Shown in pieces: positions 7,471-15,463 of a DNA stretch of 64,000 nt. How positions within the stretch are numbered: the stretch's first letter is position 1; each line of letters starts with the position of its first letter. Location: assembly GCA_964649415.1 (NCBI GenBank), contig CAZYSK010000007.1, forward strand, positions 74,013 to 138,012. Reading direction: 5' to 3'. This stretch comes from CAZYSK01 sp964649415. Lineage in GTDB: Bacteria > Chloroflexota > Anaerolineae > B4-G1. Under the pieces are notes generated by a model. The model saw only the letters and a program-made list of their open reading frames with translations. It ran no database searches and had not been told where the DNA came from. The translations under genes and the position numbers were made by a program.

Positions 7471-7690
7471 GCGGATGCACCGACTGTCTGCGGTCGGCGA
7501 CATCCGCCTTGAGGAAGTCAGTTGTGCGGACGCACCGACCGTCTGCGGTCGGCGACATCCGCCTTGAGGAAGTCAGTTGTGCGGACGCACCGACCGTCTG
7601 CGGTCGGCGACATCCGCCTTGACGAAGTCAATTGTGCCGATGCACCGACCGACTGCGGCCGGCGACATGCGCCCTCAGACAGTCAATTGG
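7471..7690. repeat. Tandem array of a 55-bp unit, family A
   Basis: Four head-to-tail copies of a 55-bp unit start at 7471, 7526, 7581 and 7636. Copies 2 and 3 are nearly identical, while the outer copies diverge. Each unit contains a hairpin CCGACCG-TCTG-CGGTCGG followed by CGACATCCGC. The last copy runs into the stop codon of the DUF362 gene (7683). There are no unique spacers, so it is not a CRISPR array. Single copies of the hairpin lie at 11137, 26723, 26775 and 40450. Confidence 0.9.
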
Positions 7691-10600
7691 CGCGAATGAC
7701 GAGCGGCAGCCATAGCGGGCGTGCCTGCACGACCGTCGCCTGGCGCGTGAGGGTCCCCAGCACGCTCCCGGCGATTTCGACTGTGTTCGTCAGTGCCACG
7801 CCGAAGGGCGTGGCCGCAGTGGGAGAGAGTGCATAGCTCACGCGTATCTCGCTGGCCGGCGTGAGCACGCCAACCCAGCGAATGGCTTGCTCGGGGTAGA
7901 GCAGCACGATCTCGGGCACGTTCACCAGGGTCTCCGTTAGCGCGACCATGGTGGGCGGCAATGTGTCCGTCATCACGGCACTGGCCGTGAGGTTGCCGGT
8001 GTTGCTGATGTGGACGGTGTACGTGACGATTTGGCCGGGGCTGAAGCGATCGGGTGAGGCCGATTTGCGGGAGCTGGCCAATACCGGGGCCGCTTCGGTC
8101 AGAACCGTGGTGAATGCCTGTCCCCATTCCTCGTCGGTGTAGGACGCTTGGTTTCCATGCGTGTCGCGGGCGCGCGTGCGGAAGAAGTAGGTGTGGCCAT
8201 GGGTGCCGGTGTACGTCCCCGACGTAGCGCTCGTGGCGCTGAGCCATGCGGTCCACTCTCCGTCGTAGCCATCGCGCACCTGTACGTCGTATGCGGCAAC
8301 GTCTGACCAGGTATCCTGCCCGGTCCAGGTCACGGGGAAGGCAGTTGTCGCCACCCAGAACGGCAGAGGACTCACTGTCGAGGTCGGGGGGAGGCAGTCT
8401 TGAGGATTGAGCGCCGCGAGCACGTTGCCATCGGGCGCATGGTCGACGTCCGCCTTGGACAAGTACACGAAGGCTACGTCCTCCGTGGCACGCCCTCCGG
8501 TCTGCACCGACGCGCCGTATGGCTCCTCTGGGCCGACGGCGGGCAGTTCCCAGTGGGCCAGTTCGGCGCAGGTGTGTCGATCCCAGACGTAGAGCACGCT
8601 CTCGCCGTTGGCGCGCGATCTGGTGGTGTGCGCACCGATGATGAAGCGCCCGTCGCTTTCACGCACGCCCAGCGCGGCCTCGGCCGTCGCCGCGCTCAGT
8701 TGGCCGATTCCGCTCACAGGGTACCAGTACTCCGTCCACTCTAGAGATGCGCCCGCCGTGATGGTCGCCGTGTCCCAGAAGGTCGGGGCAATGCCCCCGT
8801 GTAGCTCGACGTAGGCCGAGTCATCATCGGTCCAGGTGCTCGCTGGGATCGGGTCTGACCACCCGAAGCCGAACCCCTTGCTGCCGCGCGCGACGTCGGG
8901 CGGAAATATGCGCGCCATGCCTTCATCTGCGCTGGTGTCGTAGACGGCGGCGAAGCTGGCCGTTGCATAGGGTCGCTCGAAGAAGCCGAGCCATCGGTTC
9001 CAGTTGCCCAGACGGGAGTAGTCTCGTCCGCTGTGGACAGGCCAATCCATGGGCTGGCCTGGCTCGGGGAGCTCAACGTCGCCCCTTGAGTGCACGGTCA
9101 CTTGATCGGCGTTGTAGACGAAATGCAGGTCCGCCCCCACGGTATTCGCTGCGCCGGGGGCAAGCATGGCGTTCGTCCAGTACTTGTAGTTCGCCGTCTC
9201 CCCGGTGGGGTTCTCGATGCGCGGTTGGACGATCAGGATACCTCGGTCGCTTGGGAGGTATACGGACACGGCCGCGCGAATCCGGTCGGAGGCGGTTGAA
9301 TCGCGCAGCGTGACGGTGACGCCTGCCGTGGATGTGAGGACTTGATAGGCCCACGGTTCGCCCCATTCATATCCGTGCTCCTCCACAGGCAGACCCCACT
9401 CGATACCCCCGACCGCCAGCCACCAGCCTTGCTCCAGTGGCCCCCAATGAGTGGGTTTGACGACCGGGTTTTGGTACAGCTCGTTGTGCCCGGTGGGTTT
9501 GAAGACTATCTGGTAGATTCGGCCCCCCAGCTCAGGCAGCAACGTCACCTGGATTTGCTCGTTCTCCATCACCAGCAGTTCGTAGTCGTGGGGGATGGGC
9601 GTCGGGTGAGAGTCCTCGTAGGCGCTCCAGTCCAGCACTGTGTAGGTTATATTGTAGGTCGGCGTGTGCACAGTCGTCAGATAGGGGGCGTATGGATAGG
9701 TGGGCAGGGTCAGCGTCGTGGTCTGGAACGAGGCTGTGCCTGGCGCGGGAGGGGACGCCACCGTCACCGTGCGGCGATCCTCAGCATCGTTGAGCGCGGC
9801 ATCGTATGCTATGGCTCGCAGGGTCGTGGTATGTGCCCGGTGTCCGCGCAGGTCAAGTGCGGCTCGATAGGGTGGGCTGGCGACGACGGCTTGAAGTTCA
9901 TCGCCGGCGTAGAACTCAACCTTGGAGATAGCGTTGTCGTCGGTCGCGGTGGCCCACACGACGGTGTTGTCCAGGACGGTGCGCCCCTCACTCGGGGCGA
10001 TGAGGGTGACAGAGGGCGCTGTCACCTCTGCGCGCTGGGCCGGGGTATTGCCGTAGGGAGCAGGGAAGTCGCGCCGCACCTGGCTGACGCGTGCCCCGAG
10101 GACGCTGATCTGGGCTACGTCATCCGTGCCCAAATCAGCCCCGGCGGCCCAGCTCAGGTAAGGGACCGTCTGAGGATCGTAGCCCATCACCAGTGTGCCG
10201 ATGGTGTCCACGGCCACGGCATCCTGGCCCGCCATGATCAATCCCATTGGAGGATCCAGGGATGTCGTCCCTACGGGCCCATCGGTCAGACCTCGCAGGG
10301 CATCTACGACGGCGAAGTCAAGCGGGCGGGCCAGGTTGAGGTCCACGATGTATCGTCCCAGATCGTTCGCATTGTGGGAGAACGCGCCTTTGTACACCTG
10401 GAGGCCAGGATGGTGATAAATGTCGGAGGGGGCGATGCCGAACTGGTTCTTGAGTGCCAGGGTCACTCCGGCGTGGAGGTGATTCTTCAGCACGGGTACG
10501 CCGATAAGCTCGTCGGCGTCGAGTATGGCGTGCGGCAGCCAGTACTCCGTCCTGATGAGACCTTGCTGGAGTTGTATGCGTCGTACAAAGCTGGGGTTGT

Positions 10601-11201
10601 GTTCATCGAGTCCGCCCGAGTTGTTGAGATCTAGCAGGGGGGCGCCGGTGGCGTCGTCGGTCATGTCACCATTCAGGTCATAACCGCAGAGACGGAATGC
10701 CTCGATGGTAGCGCCTCGGGCGTCGTGCCCGTCGCGATACCGCGCTGCGCCGTCGGCAATCAGGACCTGGCCCGCGCCAGCCTCTCGCGCGAGCTGAACC
10801 ACAGCGCGGGTCACGCGGGGGTCGGTCGTATGCCCTTCGTCGGGAGCAGCCCCCCAGACCAGGTTGGGTTTGACGAGCACAGTGTTGCCCGGTTGGATGA
10901 TGTGGTCCAGCCCGCCTGCCAGCGCCACTGCCTGACGCACGAGTGCCTCGACCTCGATATCTGTGACGGGCGGGTGAGTTGCCTGCACGACGGCGACCTG
11001 AGTAGGTTCACCGGGCGTGCTGCAGCGCGCTGCTCGATGCTGCAGCGTGCTCACGCCGCCCAACAGCGTGAGCAATCCAGCCAGTGCGATCAGTCTCCAT
11101 CGCCTCAGACGCGGCCGACGTCGACCTCGGACGGCGCCGACCGCAGACGGTCGGGCGCAGGCGGTCGGTGGACCGGGCGTCCAGATCGGTGTTCGTTTCA
11201 T
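7683..11201 (-). CDS. Large exported DUF362 / DUF5107 multidomain protein
   Basis: The 1172-aa protein has a long basic N-terminus and a hydrophobic segment (about residues 36-52), suggesting export or membrane anchoring. A DUF362 domain follows (about 65-410; VLVKPNLVWG, LKNHLHAGVTLALKNQFG). Then come a bacterial Ig-like domain (about 425-490; PSVTLIAPSEG), a DUF5107-type region related to sugar mutarotases (about 510-830; LLPELGGRIYQIVFKPTG), an FN3-like part and a DUF11-type repeat (about 1060-1155; SASPDRFSPGQIVTYTVHISN). It ends in PLWLPLVIRAN. The first 25 residues are partly encoded by repeat family A. The function is unknown; the domains suggest a secreted carbohydrate- or metal-related protein. 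Domain limits are approximate. Confidence 0.85.
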   Translation of the reverse strand: MKRTPIWTPGPPTACARPSAVGAVRGRRRPRLRRWRLIALAGLLTLLGGVSTLQHRAARCSTPGEPTQVAVVQATHPPVTDIEVEALVRQAVALAGGLDHIIQPGNTVLVKPNLVWGAAPDEGHTTDPRVTRAVVQLAREAGAGQVLIADGAARYRDGHDARGATIEAFRLCGYDLNGDMTDDATGAPLLDLNNSGGLDEHNPSFVRRIQLQQGLIRTEYWLPHAILDADELIGVPVLKNHLHAGVTLALKNQFGIAPSDIYHHPGLQVYKGAFSHNANDLGRYIVDLNLARPLDFAVVDALRGLTDGPVGTTSLDPPMGLIMAGQDAVAVDTIGTLVMGYDPQTVPYLSWAAGADLGTDDVAQISVLGARVSQVRRDFPAPYGNTPAQRAEVTAPSVTLIAPSEGRTVLDNTVVWATATDDNAISKVEFYAGDELQAVVASPPYRAALDLRGHRAHTTTLRAIAYDAALNDAEDRRTVTVASPPAPGTASFQTTTLTLPTYPYAPYLTTVHTPTYNITYTVLDWSAYEDSHPTPIPHDYELLVMENEQIQVTLLPELGGRIYQIVFKPTGHNELYQNPVVKPTHWGPLEQGWWLAVGGIEWGLPVEEHGYEWGEPWAYQVLTSTAGVTVTLRDSTASDRIRAAVSVYLPSDRGILIVQPRIENPTGETANYKYWTNAMLAPGAANTVGADLHFVYNADQVTVHSRGDVELPEPGQPMDWPVHSGRDYSRLGNWNRWLGFFERPYATASFAAVYDTSADEGMARIFPPDVARGSKGFGFGWSDPIPASTWTDDDSAYVELHGGIAPTFWDTATITAGASLEWTEYWYPVSGIGQLSAATAEAALGVRESDGRFIIGAHTTRSRANGESVLYVWDRHTCAELAHWELPAVGPEEPYGASVQTGGRATEDVAFVYLSKADVDHAPDGNVLAALNPQDCLPPTSTVSPLPFWVATTAFPVTWTGQDTWSDVAAYDVQVRDGYDGEWTAWLSATSATSGTYTGTHGHTYFFRTRARDTHGNQASYTDEEWGQAFTTVLTEAAPVLASSRKSASPDRFSPGQIVTYTVHISNTGNLTASAVMTDTLPPTMVALTETLVNVPEIVLLYPEQAIRWVGVLTPASEIRVSYALSPTAATPFGVALTNTVEIAGSVLGTLTRQATVVQARPLWLPLVIRAN
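11137..11154 (-). repeat. Palindromic repeat, family A, inside the DUF362 gene start
   Basis: CCGACCG-CAGA-CGGTCGG is the reverse-orientation copy of the hairpin in the 55-bp array. It is translated as part of the N-terminal stretch ahead of the hydrophobic segment. Confidence 0.7.
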
Positions 11202-11244
11202 TCTCCGCCTCCAGAGATTTGATCGAATCGTGTTTCGCCGTGCG

Positions 11245-12135
11245 TCAAGCGCCCCAGACCAGATTGAGCGCCGTCCCCGCCAGTGCGGCCCCTGCGGTGA
11301 CGTAGACGACGTAGATCGCCAACGCGCGCCGGTTGAGCAGCGTGCCGAGCGCTGCTATCGCCGTCAGCCGCGTGGCCGGCCCGGCCAGGAAGAAGGCCAG
11401 AGCCGCGCCCGGGCTCATTCCCTGGGACAGCAGGCTGGCGATGACCGGCACCGCACCGCCTCCACAGGCGTAGAGCGGGACGCCCAGTAATCCGGCCAGG
11501 ATCACGCCGTACCAGCGGTCTGCGCCCAGCAGTGAGGAGATCCAAGACGCGGGGATCAGCGCTTGCTGCAGAGCCGCCAGTGCTACGCCTGCGACGAAGT
11601 ACAGACCTGCCGTCTCGGTGAGCCGCAACAGGCTGTGCCACGGCTCGTTTTCCCGTCGGTCGGATGCGGGAGGGCAGGAAGTGATCGTCTTCAGGTTCAG
11701 GAACGCCTCCGGCCGCAATCGCTGCATCAGCAGTCCGGCCGGCACGCTGAGCAACAGCACCGTCGCTGCGTGTGCCAGCGCCAGAGGCCAGCGTAGCCCG
11801 CCGACCATCATGATGAACAACTGGGGATTGAGGAGTGAGGAGGCGATCAAGAAGGAGAGTACCGGACCGGGCGGCGCGCCGCCGCGCACGAGTTCCATCA
11901 GCACCGGCACTGTGCCGTACGTACACAAGGGTGAGACGCCACCCAGGCACGCTGCCCCTAGTACCGTGCCGGGACCGGGGTGACGCAGCAAGCGTCCCCA
12001 GCGGCGGGCCAGATCCAGTTGGTTCAGCACTACGGCCAACAGGATACCGCTGGCCACGTAAGGCCCCAATTGCAGCACCTGATTCCAGGCCAATGTCGCT
12101 GCCAGGATCAGGCGCGAGGACAGGTTGGCAGGCAT
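11245..12135 (-). CDS. Permease of the ArsP/DUF318 (UPF0718) family
   Basis: The 296-aa product has about eight hydrophobic segments and the family hallmark GVSPLCTYGTVPVLMEL near residue 72, followed by ASSLLNPQLFIMM, with a second related half (GVPLYACGGGAVPVIASLL). ArsP members export trivalent organoarsenicals; others of the family (YraQ) have unknown substrates. The cysteine in SPLCTYG is kept, so a metalloid substrate is possible. The start is the ATG after GGGAGG at 12135; an upstream in-frame TTG at 12153 is less likely. It lies between the AIR-synthase-like gene and the DUF362 gene, and may share their transcript. Confidence 0.8.
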   Translation of the reverse strand: MPANLSSRLILAATLAWNQVLQLGPYVASGILLAVVLNQLDLARRWGRLLRHPGPGTVLGAACLGGVSPLCTYGTVPVLMELVRGGAPPGPVLSFLIASSLLNPQLFIMMVGGLRWPLALAHAATVLLLSVPAGLLMQRLRPEAFLNLKTITSCPPASDRRENEPWHSLLRLTETAGLYFVAGVALAALQQALIPASWISSLLGADRWYGVILAGLLGVPLYACGGGAVPVIASLLSQGMSPGAALAFFLAGPATRLTAIAALGTLLNRRALAIYVVYVTAGAALAGTALNLVWGA

Positions 12136-12213
12136 TGCCCTCCCTGCAGTCAAGCCACCGCTCTGTTGCTTGCTCGGCCGCTGCGGGCGCGGAAGCCACG
12201 CTCTTACGAATCG

Positions 12214-13242
12214 CTACTGGAAAAGGCGGGTGATCTCGTCCCGCTCGGAGTGGGGCAGCGGCCGGTCGCCGGCCTGGCTGCGCAGCACGACGCCCCGCTC
12301 TGGCTCGACCACGCGGCCGATAGCCGCGGCCGCGATGCCGGCCCGTTCCAGCGCGGCCAGTACCGCGTCGGCGTCCTCTGGTGGAACCGACAGCAGCAAT
12401 GCGCCGGAGGCGATCAGACCCAGCGGATCCAGTCCCAGCCGCGCGCACAACGTCCGTGTCTCGGGCAGAATCGGGATGGCCGACTCGTCTACCGCTATCC
12501 CAACGCCGGCTGCCTGGGCGAGTTCCCACAACCCGTTCGCCAGTCCGCCCTCTGTCGGGTCGTGCATGGCGTGCACGTCTCCGGCTGCCATCGCTATGGC
12601 TGCATCCTGGACGACGCTGATGCCGGGGTCGTACAGGAACTCCCGGCACCGCTTCAGCATGGTCTCGTCTATTCCTGCCAGTTCTGCGCCCGGACGAAGC
12701 TCATTCGCTTTTTCCCGCGCGATGATGGCTGTTCCCTCGACTGCGATGCCCTTCGTCACGAGGAGTACGTCGCCTGGCCGGGCACCATCGGGCCGCACCA
12801 GCCCCTCTGGGGCCACCTCTCCCAGCATGCAGCCGACGACTATGGGACGCTCAAGTCCGTGGGTGATCTCAGTGTGGCCTCCCACGAGCTCGGCGTTCAG
12901 TTCACGGCAGGCATCGGCGATTTGGTCGAAGATCGTGTCTACCAGTGCTTGATCTGTGTTTCCCTCGGGGAGTAGTAGCGTGGCAAGAAACCAGCGCGGC
13001 CTGGCGCCCATGCAGGAAACGTCGTTGGCGTTGACGTGGACGGCGTACCAGCCGATCTCATCACTGGCGAACGTGATGGGGTCGGTCTTGAAGACCAGGT
13101 AGCGGTCATCGAAGGAGATGACGGCTGCATCACGACCGATGCCGGGACCCAGGATGACGCGTGGGTCAGAGGGAGCGTGGCGGGTCAACAACCGGGCCAG
13201 GTGCTCGGCGGGTAGCTTTCCAAGGGGATACGGGCCTCTCAT
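12214..13242 (-). CDS. AIR synthase-related protein (HypE-like)
   Basis: The 342-aa protein belongs to the PurM/HypE/ThiL/SelD superfamily of ATP-binding enzymes. It has an N-terminal region with GPGIGRDAAVISF near residue 32 and HVNANDVSCMGARPRWFL near 68. Next comes ELVGGHTEIT near 118, then GDVLLVTKGIAVEGTAIIA, and DVHAMHDPTEGGLANGLWE near 225. This pattern is that of the HypE-like group (COG0309). HypE dehydrates a carbamoyl-thiocarboxamide in NiFe-hydrogenase maturation, but it needs a C-terminal cysteine and this protein ends in DEITRLFQ. It is therefore a HypE paralogue of unknown substrate. No hydrogenase genes are nearby. Confidence 0.8.
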   Translation of the reverse strand: MRGPYPLGKLPAEHLARLLTRHAPSDPRVILGPGIGRDAAVISFDDRYLVFKTDPITFASDEIGWYAVHVNANDVSCMGARPRWFLATLLLPEGNTDQALVDTIFDQIADACRELNAELVGGHTEITHGLERPIVVGCMLGEVAPEGLVRPDGARPGDVLLVTKGIAVEGTAIIAREKANELRPGAELAGIDETMLKRCREFLYDPGISVVQDAAIAMAAGDVHAMHDPTEGGLANGLWELAQAAGVGIAVDESAIPILPETRTLCARLGLDPLGLIASGALLLSVPPEDADAVLAALERAGIAAAAIGRVVEPERGVVLRSQAGDRPLPHSERDEITRLFQ

Positions 13243-13251
13243 CACCTACGC

Positions 13252-13280
13252 ATTCTACCGCACTTCATCCCGCGCTGCAA
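13252..13280 (-). promoter_or_regulatory. Promoter TTGCAG-17-TAGAAT, near-leaderless
   Basis: On the minus strand TTGCAG (13280-13275) and TAGAAT (13257-13252) are 17 bases apart. The -10 box ends only nine bases before the ATG at 13242, so the transcript would have almost no leader. Confidence 0.5.
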
Positions 13281-13359
13281 ATCTGGGTGGACAGGGACCG
13301 CGGGCACGACCCGTGGAACGTGGTCCCCACGCCCTTGCGGCTGGGAGGGTGTCGCGCGT

Positions 13360-13388
13360 TTGTCTATCCGCGCGGGCTAAACTATAAT
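13360..13388 (+). promoter_or_regulatory. Orphan promoter TTGTCT-17-TATAAT
   Basis: TTGTCT (13360-13365) and a perfect TATAAT (13383-13388) with 17-base spacing point to the right. The next sense gene is glgC, over 500 bases away, and the 76-aa gene between is on the other strand. It could drive a long glgC leader, an antisense RNA or an unrecognised small RNA. Confidence 0.45.
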
Positions 13389-13467
13389 ACGCTCAACCTG
13401 GATGCCCAGCAACGGCCGTAGGCTTGGGTTCGCTAGTCCAAGGACGCGCCGCAGAAGCACAGAGCGC

Positions 13468-13698
13468 TCAGGTCTCTTGGAGGAAGCGTTTGAGCGTAAC
13501 CAGCGTGGCGCGCAGCAGTTCCTCGCCCAGCGGCACCATGCGGATATCTATGAACATTTGCTCCTCGGGCAAACGCTCATCGAGTCTCTCCATCTCCTCG
13601 CGGAAGATATGCAGCAGGTCTTCCTCGTGGTCCTCGATGAACCGCACCAGGTCAGGTCGGGCGATCCGGAAGGCGGCTTCACGCATGAATCGTCTCAT
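13468..13698 (-). CDS. 76-aa acidic helical protein, function unknown
   Basis: The product begins MRRFMREAAF and contains a charged helical run (FIEDHEEDLLHIFREEMERL) followed by MVPLGEELLRATLVTLKRFL. I chose the ATG at 13698 because AGGGAA lies a suitable distance upstream. The longer open frame would overlap the start of glgC on the other strand. A TATAAT on the minus strand at 13779-13774 could be its promoter. There is no recognised family; the composition suggests a small cytosolic helical protein. Confidence 0.65.
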   Translation of the reverse strand: MRRFMREAAFRIARPDLVRFIEDHEEDLLHIFREEMERLDERLPEEQMFIDIRMVPLGEELLRATLVTLKRFLQET

Positions 13699-13936
13699 AG
13701 GGAGTTCCCTTTCTGTGTGGGTTGGGCCTGGACCGACAGGGGCCCATCCGCTCTTATAGGTTTTCGTAGGCTGATTATAAACCATTCGGCCCAATTCTGG
13801 AAAACCCGCGTGGGTTCGCGATCGGGCGCAGGGCGAAGTGCGGACGTTGGCGTGGGCGTAGACATATGCCTCTAGCGGGTTGATTGTCGTGCGTCCGATG
13901 ATGTAAGGCCATTTCCACAGCCTGGAGGTAAATGAC

Positions 13937-15196
13937 ATGGCAATACGAGATGTGATGGCGGTGATTCTGGGAGGTGGGCGGGGCTCACGCCTGTATCCGC
14001 TCACCAAGCTGAGGGCCAAGCCTGCGGTGCCCATCGGCGGCAGATATCGCTTGATTGATATTCCGATCAGCAATTGTCTCAACTCTGATGTGCACAAGAT
14101 CTACGTGTTGACCCAGTTCCTCTCAGCCTCGCTGCACCGCCACATATACCAGACTTACAAGTTCGACCTGTTCTCCGGTGGGTTCGTCAATATCCTGGCC
14201 GCCGAGGAGACGCCCAGCGGCATGGATTGGTACCAGGGCACGGCCGACGCGGTGCGCAAGCAGCTTCCACGCTTCGTGCACGCCCACGTTGAGGACGTCA
14301 TGGTTCTCTCGGGTGATCATCTCTATCGCATGGACTACCAGGACTTCATCAGTCTGCACCGTGAGAAACGGGCTGATGTGACGGTCGCTGTACAGCCGGT
14401 AGCGCGTGCCGATGCGTCACGCTTTGGCATTCTCAAGACCGACAAGGACATGCGTATCACGGCTTTCCACGAAAAACCCGGCGATGATGCCCTGGATGGA
14501 CTGGAGAGCATGCCGGAGGGCGAGAGGCCGTACCTGGCCTCAATGGGGATATACATCTTCCGTTCTGACATCCTGCGGGGGTTGTTGGAAGAATCGGAAG
14601 CTGAGGATTTCGGAAGACAGATCATCCCGGACGCCATTGAACGCCTGCGCGTGTATGCATACCTGTTCGACGGCTACTGGGAGGACATCGGCACCATTCG
14701 GGCTTTCTATGAGGCCAATCTGTCGCTTACTCAACCTGAGCCGCCCTTTGACTTCTACGATTTGGAACGGCCCATCTACACACGTCCCCGTTTCCTCCCC
14801 GCTTCCCGGGCTGATGGATGTGACATGGAGCGAGCAGTGTTGGCCGAGGGGTGCCTAATCCGGGAGTCGGACATCCGTGAGGCAGTGATTGGGCTGCGCA
14901 GCGTCATCGGGCCGGACGTGCGGTTGGCGCGGGCGGTGATGATGGGGGCTGATTTTTACGAGACACCCGAGCGGAAGGCCCAGAACCGGCGGTTGGGGCG
15001 GCCTGACGTGGGCATCGGCCGAGGTAGCACGGTCGAGGGGGCCATCATAGATAAGAATGCCCGCATCGGGCAAGGGGTCATCATCCGCCCCCATGCACCC
15101 GAAGAGGATATGGTGGAGGAGGAGAACTACGTGATCCGGGATGGCGTCGTTGTTATTCCCAAGAACTCCGTCATCGTCGATGGGACGGTGATCTGA
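13937..15196 (+). CDS. glgC: Glucose-1-phosphate adenylyltransferase
   Basis: The 419-aa enzyme makes ADP-glucose for glycogen synthesis. The N-terminal nucleotidyltransferase domain shows GGGRGSRLYPLTKLRAKPAV at residues 13-32, DIPISNCLNSDVHKIYVLTQ, and WYQGTADAVRKQLPRF near 97. The Asp of LSGDHLYRMDY near 123 is the expected metal ligand. The C-terminal left-handed beta-helix carries hexapeptide-like repeats (VIGPDVRLARAVMMGADFYE; GAIIDKNARIGQGVII). TGGAGGT is a strong ribosome-binding site eight bases before the ATG. Its length is normal. No other glycogen genes are adjacent. Confidence 0.97.
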   Translation: MAIRDVMAVILGGGRGSRLYPLTKLRAKPAVPIGGRYRLIDIPISNCLNSDVHKIYVLTQFLSASLHRHIYQTYKFDLFSGGFVNILAAEETPSGMDWYQGTADAVRKQLPRFVHAHVEDVMVLSGDHLYRMDYQDFISLHREKRADVTVAVQPVARADASRFGILKTDKDMRITAFHEKPGDDALDGLESMPEGERPYLASMGIYIFRSDILRGLLEESEAEDFGRQIIPDAIERLRVYAYLFDGYWEDIGTIRAFYEANLSLTQPEPPFDFYDLERPIYTRPRFLPASRADGCDMERAVLAEGCLIRESDIREAVIGLRSVIGPDVRLARAVMMGADFYETPERKAQNRRLGRPDVGIGRGSTVEGAIIDKNARIGQGVIIRPHAPEEDMVEEENYVIRDGVVVIPKNSVIVDGTVI

Positions 15197-15250
15197 TGCG
15201 GGCGCGGAACTGCCAGGTCTACTGGCGGTCACGCTATCCGTCTTGTCGGT

Positions 15251-15272
15251 GGGTTTCCCGGCCAGGAAACCC
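15251..15272 (+). terminator. Hairpin downstream of glgC
   Basis: GGGTTTCC and GGAAACCC form an 8-bp stem around CGGCCA. There is no T tract after it, so it may be a pause or processing site rather than a strong intrinsic terminator. Confidence 0.4.
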
Positions 15273-15384
15273 GATCGAATTGGAACAATCTGACGAATTG
15301 CGTCGTCCGACGGGGCAGTCGTGCTGGGCTGCCTTGCGTCTTTGAATAGCACGTTTGGTTGTCCAAGAAAACCTACGCCTTGTC

Positions 15385-15412
15385 TTGACACTTCTTCGTG
15401 TCAGCGTATAAT
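15385..15412 (+). promoter_or_regulatory. Strong promoter and operator-like repeat of the efflux operon
   Basis: Perfect TTGACA (15385-15390) and TATAAT (15407-15412) boxes are 16 bases apart, with a leader of about 45 bases. The inverted repeat TGACAC-TTCTTC-GTGTCA (15386-15403) overlaps the -35 box and spacer, a position where a repressor would block the polymerase. Confidence 0.7.
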
Positions 15413-15463
15413 TACCCGTCTATTATGCGTATTACCGGGTCGCAGATGGAGAAGAACTGAGCG

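Noticed and set aside
7471..7690. CRISPR array
   Set aside because: The units are contiguous 55-bp tandem repeats without unique spacers, and no cas genes are nearby.
11198..12649. A 483-aa minus-strand open frame
   Set aside because: It is an alternative frame of the permease and HypE-like genes with Arg/Gly-rich shadow composition.
12214..13242. True HypE of hydrogenase maturation
   Set aside because: HypE needs a C-terminal cysteine and hyp or hydrogenase neighbours. This protein ends in ITRLFQ and has neither.
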